Source: JOPF133 sp052144935 (GTDB lineage Bacteria > Acidobacteriota > Terriglobia > Bryobacterales > Bryobacteraceae). Taken from it: a stretch of DNA of 64,000 bases. The stretch lies in the NCBI GenBank assembly GCA_052144935.1, contig JBKQPR010000182.1, forward strand, positions 7,548-71,547, given 5' to 3'. Positions 60,796-64,000 of this stretch are shown here, piece after piece; position 1 is the first letter of the stretch, and each line of letters opens with the position of its first letter. Made by a program: the position numbers and the translations under genes. The notes beneath the pieces were generated by a model, which did no database searches, was not told where the DNA came from, and saw only the letters and a list, made by a program, of their open reading frames with translations.

Positions 60796-61374
60796 ATGAC
60801 CGCCGATTGGTCCCCGCTTTGGCTCGCTTTCCGCGCCGCCGGCCTGTCCACGGCTGTAGCGTTGACGTTCGGCCCCTGGTTGGCCTATGTGTCCCGGCGC
60901 CAACGGGCGGCCCCGTTGGCCTGGCTGCCGCTGAGCCTGGCGCCCTCCCTGCTCTTCGCGTACTGCCTGCTCGAAACCGCCTTTCGCTGGCCCATCGCCG
61001 CCCTGGTAGCCTCGGCGTTCAGCTTGCCCTATCTGATGCGCGCCGCCGCCGCGGCCTACGGCTCCCTGAATCCCGACTATGCCAACGCCGCCCGCGGATT
61101 GGGCGCTTCCGAATGGCGCGTCTTCTCGCGCATCGCGGCGCCCCTGGCGCTTCGGCCCATCCTCTCGGCCGCCGCTTTCGTGTTCGCCACGGTGGCCACG
61201 GATTGCGGCGTCATTCTCATCCTGGTTCGCGCTTTTCGAACGCCGGGCCCCTTGCCGGCCGCTCCTCTGGCGGCTATCGGCGCGATCGGCCTGGCCGTTC
61301 ACTACCTGGGGTCTCGCCTGGAGGCGCCTCGCCTGGAGGCTTCTCGCCTTGATCGGGGGCGGATGGGGCGATGA
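60796..61374 (+). CDS. ModB-like ABC transporter permease
   Basis: This 192-residue protein has four to five hydrophobic helices and the EAA loop NAARGLGASEWRVFSRIAAPLA, which docks the ATPase in ModB/CysT-type permeases. It is shorter than typical ModB (about 225 residues). The C-terminus ends in three 15-base coding repeats (SRLEAPRLEASRLDRG). It overlaps the next gene by four bases. No substrate-binding ModA gene is adjacent. Confidence 0.8.
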   Translation: MTADWSPLWLAFRAAGLSTAVALTFGPWLAYVSRRQRAAPLAWLPLSLAPSLLFAYCLLETAFRWPIAALVASAFSLPYLMRAAAAAYGSLNPDYANAARGLGASEWRVFSRIAAPLALRPILSAAAFVFATVATDCGVILILVRAFRTPGPLPAAPLAAIGAIGLAVHYLGSRLEAPRLEASRLDRGRMGR

Positions 61375-62399
61375 CCCGCGCGCGCCTCGGCAAGAAGATT
61401 CCGCCGTCCCTCTCGCTGGATGTCGAATTCGAGCTCGCGGCGGGGGTCACCGCGCTCTACGGCCGGCGCGAGTCGGGCCGCACCCTCATCCTCGATCTGC
61501 TGGCCGGCTTTGCCACGCCCAATTCCGGGCGCATTCTGGTGGACGATGCGATCCTGTTCGATGCCGCCGCCCGCGTGAACGTGCCTCCGCGCCTGCGCCA
61601 GTGCGGCTACATCTTTCAGCGCGACGCGCTGTTTCCCCACCTCACCCTCCGCCAGAACCTGGACTTCGCCGCCGCCCACTGGCCGCGCCTGGAGCGGCAT
61701 CGGCGAGTGGCCGAAACCCTGGAGCGCTTTCAATTGACCGAAGCCGCCGACCTAAGCCCGCGCGATGCCGCGCCCGAGGTGAGGCTCCGCACGGCCGCCG
61801 CGCGCGCCCTCATCGCCGAGCCCAAGCTTCTGCTCATCGACGATTGCGGAATCGAAGAAGCCCTGCTGGCCCAGATCCGGCCGGTTTCCAAGGCGCCCAT
61901 CCTGCTGGTCACCCGCGACCTGGACCTCTGCTCGACGGCCGCCGCGCAACTGCTGGTGCTGGATGGCGGCCGCATCGCCCAGCGCGGCGCGCCGCGGGAA
62001 GTTCTCGATCAACCGGATTCCGTCGAGGTGGCCCGGCTGCTGGGCATCCCCAACCTGTTTCAGGCGACGGTGGCGGCGCTCGACCCCGGCCGCAACACCA
62101 GCCGCCTGGAGTTCGAGCACTTCGCCCTCACCGGCCCTTACATCCGCGGCCACTTTCGCGGCGACCGCGTATGGGTGGCGATCGACGCCGAAAAACTGCT
62201 GGTCCGCTCCGGCAATGGGGAGGCAGCCGCCAACTGCGTGCCCGCACCGCTGGTGCGCGCGGCGGAAAGGTCGCGCAGCGTACGCCTGGAGTTCGCTTAC
62301 GGCATCACGGCCGAAATTTCGCGCGAGGAATTCGCCCGCCAGAAGGATAATAAGAGCTGGCAGGTGGAATTTCCGCCCGCCGCACTGCGGATTTTGTAA
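61371..62399 (+). CDS. ModC-like ABC protein with degenerate ATPase motifs
   Basis: This 342-residue protein has ModC-like architecture: an ABC domain (1-220) and a TOBE-like C-terminal domain (about 225-340). The catalytic motifs are altered. Walker A is GRRESGRT (residues 31-38, Lys replaced by Arg). The LSGGQ signature is missing (SPRDAAPEVRLRTAAARAL). Walker B ends IDD in place of DE, and the H-loop His is Arg (LLVTRD). The segment between Walker B and the H-loop is shortened. Only the Q-loop Gln (IFQRDALFPHL) is conserved. It is probably inactive as an ATPase, yet co-encoded with the permease and not disrupted. Confidence 0.8.
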   Translation: MTRARLGKKIPPSLSLDVEFELAAGVTALYGRRESGRTLILDLLAGFATPNSGRILVDDAILFDAAARVNVPPRLRQCGYIFQRDALFPHLTLRQNLDFAAAHWPRLERHRRVAETLERFQLTEAADLSPRDAAPEVRLRTAAARALIAEPKLLLIDDCGIEEALLAQIRPVSKAPILLVTRDLDLCSTAAAQLLVLDGGRIAQRGAPREVLDQPDSVEVARLLGIPNLFQATVAALDPGRNTSRLEFEHFALTGPYIRGHFRGDRVWVAIDAEKLLVRSGNGEAAANCVPAPLVRAAERSRSVRLEFAYGITAEISREEFARQKDNKSWQVEFPPAALRIL

Positions 62400-62401
62400 G
62401 C

Positions 62402-62989
62402 GTGGCTCTTCAGACCTTTGCCGAATACGAACGGTTGGCCGCCGAAGCCCACGGCCACCTCTGCGCCGGCCAGATTCTGGGCCTGCGCATGGCGCTTTAC
62501 GGCGTCCGGCTGCTGGGCCTGGAAGACCCGGCCGGCGCCGATCGCAAGCGCCTGGTCACGTTTGTCGAAATCGACCGCTGCGCCACCGACGCCATCCCCA
62601 TCGTCACCGGCTGCCGGCTGGGCAAACGGGCCCTGAAATTCCGCGATTTCGGCAAAGTGGCGGCCACCTTCTGCGACTTGCGCGACCAGCGCGCCGTGCG
62701 CGTGGCGGCCCGCGACAGCGCCCGCGAGCGAGCGCGCCAACTGTATCCCGAAATCGCCGGCAAGAACCAGCAGCAGATGCGCGCGTACCGCGAGATGCCG
62801 GACGAGGACCTCTTCCGCATCGAGTGGGTTCGAGTGCCCATCGGCCCGCAGGACCTGCCCGGCTACAAAGCGCCGCGGGCGATCTGCGCCGAGTGCGGCG
62901 AAGGTGTCAGCTTCCAGCGCGAAGTGATGCGCGAGGGCCGCGTGCTGTGCCGCGCCTGCGCCGGCGAGCGCTACTACGAACCGCTGTGA
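62402..62989 (+). CDS. FmdE family protein with C-terminal zinc ribbon
   Basis: This 195-residue protein has the FmdE domain: YERLAAEAHGHLCAGQILGLRM, with its HGHxC metal site, and IDRCATDAIPIVTGCRLGKR. At the C-terminus (158-195) is a zinc ribbon, AICAECGEGVSF and VLCRACAGERYYEPL, with two CxxC pairs. FmdE proteins are associated with molybdo- or tungsto-enzymes such as formylmethanofuran dehydrogenase. Adjacency to ModB/ModC-like genes fits a molybdate or tungstate theme. The GTG start lies two bases after the ATPase stop. The zinc-ribbon coding region is duplicated downstream. Confidence 0.85.
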   Translation: MALQTFAEYERLAAEAHGHLCAGQILGLRMALYGVRLLGLEDPAGADRKRLVTFVEIDRCATDAIPIVTGCRLGKRALKFRDFGKVAATFCDLRDQRAVRVAARDSARERARQLYPEIAGKNQQQMRAYREMPDEDLFRIEWVRVPIGPQDLPGYKAPRAICAECGEGVSFQREVMREGRVLCRACAGERYYEPL

Positions 62990-63126
62990 TGCTGCGCTAT
63001 TCCATCACGCTGCGGGCTGTCTTCGCCGAGTGCGGCGAAGGTGTCAGCTTCCAGCGCGAAGTGACGCGCGAAGGCCGCGTGCTGTGCCGCGCCCGCGCCG
63101 GCGAGCGCTACTACGAGCCGCTGTGA
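62989..63126 (+). CDS. Micro-ORF 1: ThiE start fused to a damaged zinc ribbon (45 aa)
   Basis: It encodes MLRYSITLRAVFAECGEGVS and then FQREVTREGRVLCRARAGER plus YYEPL. The first seven residues copy the ThiE N-terminus and the rest copies the FmdE zinc ribbon. Two of the four Cys ligands are lost: AICAEC became AVFAEC and CRAC became CRAR. The ATG overlaps the fmdE stop (TGATG). It may be translated by coupling but is unlikely to bind zinc. Confidence 0.6.
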   Translation: MLRYSITLRAVFAECGEGVSFQREVTREGRVLCRARAGERYYEPL

Positions 63127-63263
63127 TGCTGCGCTATTACATCACGCCGCGGGCGATCTGCGCCGAGTGCGGCGAGGGCATCAGCTTCCAGCGCGAAGTG
63201 ACGCGCGAGGGCCGCGTGCTGTGCCGCGCCTGCGCCGGCGAGCGCTACTACGAGCCGCTCTGA
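63126..63263 (+). CDS. Micro-ORF 2: ThiE start fused to an intact zinc ribbon (45 aa)
   Basis: It encodes MLRYYITPRAICAECGEGIS and then FQREVTREGRVLCRACAGER plus YYEPL. All four Cys of the zinc ribbon are kept, so a folded mini zinc-binding protein is possible. The ATG overlaps the previous stop, and its own stop overlaps the thiE ATG. It is probably expressed by translational coupling, if at all. Confidence 0.6.
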   Translation: MLRYYITPRAICAECGEGISFQREVTREGRVLCRACAGERYYEPL

Positions 63264-63826
63264 TGCTGCGCTATTACATCACCAGCCGCCAGGCGGCCGG
63301 GGGCGTCGATGCGCTGCTGCGCTTCGTGAAACGCGCGCTGGGCCAGGGGGTGGACCTCGTCCAGATCCGCGAGAAGGATCTCGGCGGGTACGATTTGTAC
63401 CAGCTCACGCGCGCCATTCTGGCACTGCCCAATCCGGCGGGGACGCGCATCCTGGTGAATTCGCGAGCCGATATTGCGCTGGCCGCGGGCGCCCACGGGG
63501 TCCACCTGCCGGGAGACTCGATCGCGCCATACGCCCTTCGAGCGATTGTGCCGCCCGGCTTCCGGATCGCGGTTTCGGCGCACAGCGTGGAAGAGGTGCG
63601 CCGGGCCGAGCGCGAGGGCGCCGATTTCGCCGTCTTCAGCCCGGTGTTCGAGCCGATCTCGAAGGCGCCGTACGGCCCGCCGCAAGGTCTGGAACGGCTG
63701 AAAGAGGCGGCCTCCGCGGTGAGCATCCCGGTGCTAGCGCTCGGCGGCATCACGGAAGAGAACACCGCCAGTTGCGTGGAGGCCGGCGCGGCGGGGGTTG
63801 CGGGGATTTCGATGTTTCAGAGGTAG
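63263..63826 (+). CDS. thiE: Thiamine-phosphate synthase
   Basis: This 187-residue TIM barrel has LRYYITSRQAAGG, VDLVQIREKDLGGYDLYQLTRAIL, RILVNSRADIALAAGAHGVHLPGDS, SAHSVEEVRRAEREGADFAVFSPVFEP, PVLALGGITEENTASCVEAGAAGVAGISMF in outline. These are the ThiE/TenI substrate and Mg-binding strands. The segment after SPVF reads EPISKAP, as in many ThiE/TenI proteins. It joins HMP-pyrophosphate and thiazole phosphate in thiamine synthesis. ATG 63263 overlaps the micro-ORF stop. Confidence 0.9.
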   Translation: MLRYYITSRQAAGGVDALLRFVKRALGQGVDLVQIREKDLGGYDLYQLTRAILALPNPAGTRILVNSRADIALAAGAHGVHLPGDSIAPYALRAIVPPGFRIAVSAHSVEEVRRAEREGADFAVFSPVFEPISKAPYGPPQGLERLKEAASAVSIPVLALGGITEENTASCVEAGAAGVAGISMFQR

Positions 63827-64000
63827 GTGAGGGCCACAGACCGGCCGACTCGAAGGAGAAGAATGCTCGGAGCCTAAGCAGCCGCCCAAAAACTATTTCA
63901 CATTTGCGGCGAGATGGTGTAGTTCCATTTTGGCAGAACACGTTTCTGACGAATGGAGAGTTGGCTGAGTTCCGCTTTTGAGGGCTTGACGCCAGTCGGG

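Larger units (their letters stand above)
62871..63283 (+). repeat. 137-bp tandem duplication across the fmdE-thiE junction
   Basis: The unit runs from ATGCTGCGCTATT(A)CATCAC, the first bases of thiE, through a copy of the fmdE zinc-ribbon end to CCGCTSTG. Full units are 62989-63125 and 63126-63262. A partial unit is the end of fmdE (62871-62988), and the first 21 bases of thiE form the fourth start. The period of 137 is not a multiple of three, so each TGATG stop-start overlap moves the next ORF into a new frame. Confidence 0.9.

Overview
The window looks like a chromosomal segment of an Acidobacteriota genome, most likely the Bryobacterales/Solibacteraceae. The evidence is a TIGR03435-family gene at the left edge, a decayed TIGR03437 ('Solibacter usitatus') domain near 14.1-14.3 kb, two fragments of ADOP-type FtsX permeases, many Tat-exported Gfo/Idh, sugar-isomerase and glycosidase proteins, GC-rich codon use and frequent GTG/TTG starts. 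I saw no rRNA, tRNA, CRISPR array, prophage or intact transposon. Two perfect parS sequences at about 60.7 kb suggest that the right end lies in the origin-proximal, ParB-bound part of the chromosome.

Layout. 0-6.1 kb: partial TIGR03435 gene, flavin reductase, then a same-strand run of HU/IHF protein, M50 protease, two glycosyltransferases, prepilin peptidase and nitrilase-fold hydrolase. 6.1-7.9 kb: two toxin-antitoxin (TA) modules (DUF433/DUF5615 and BrnT/BrnA) separated by copies of a 25-bp direct repeat. 7.9-10.4 kb: split LigD-type end-joining polymerase and ligase, convergent. 10.6-14.3 kb: nucleotidyltransferase gene pair, proline dehydrogenase, small membrane/zinc-ribbon proteins and relics. 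14.4-19.7 kb: RRM protein, BamA-like outer-membrane protein, DUF4390-like protein and an NtrY/NtrX-like two-component system, the last four overlapping. 20.2-28.2 kb: type I restriction-modification (RM) locus with apparent frameshifts in hsdM and hsdR and a TumE/TumA module inside it. 28.3-30.9 kb: thiolase, OB-fold protein and aminotransferase operon.

31-35 kb: a repeat-containing membrane protein of unknown function and a Tat-exported GH2 glycosidase. 35-38.8 kb: S-adenosylmethionine-cycle genes ahcY and metK, divergent from an ArsR-methyltransferase fusion regulator, with an inverted repeat between them. 38.8-39.6 kb: VapBC-like TA. 39.9-46.5 kb: carbohydrate genes (a broken and an intact sugar isomerase/epimerase, GH27 alpha-galactosidase, Gfo/Idh oxidoreductase) and a DUF2934-Hsp20 fusion. 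46.9-49.1 kb: NarL-type two-component system. 49.4-56.5 kb: RraA-like protein plus a complete RND efflux operon. 56.6-58.9 kb: M48 and HtrA proteases. 59.3-60.5 kb: two degenerate receiver-like proteins. 60.65-60.73 kb: the parS pair. 60.8-63.8 kb: ModB-like permease, a ModC-like ATPase that has lost its catalytic motifs, an FmdE-zinc-ribbon protein, two 45-residue micro-ORFs made by tandem duplication, and ThiE.

The observations most worth follow-up are the parS pair, the 137-bp duplication between fmdE and thiE, the catalytically degenerate ModC-like protein, GC-rich palindromic insertions carried inside two coding sequences, the repeat-punctuated TA cassettes, the interrupted RM locus with its nested TA operon and operator-like palindrome, and the SahR-like control of the SAM cycle.
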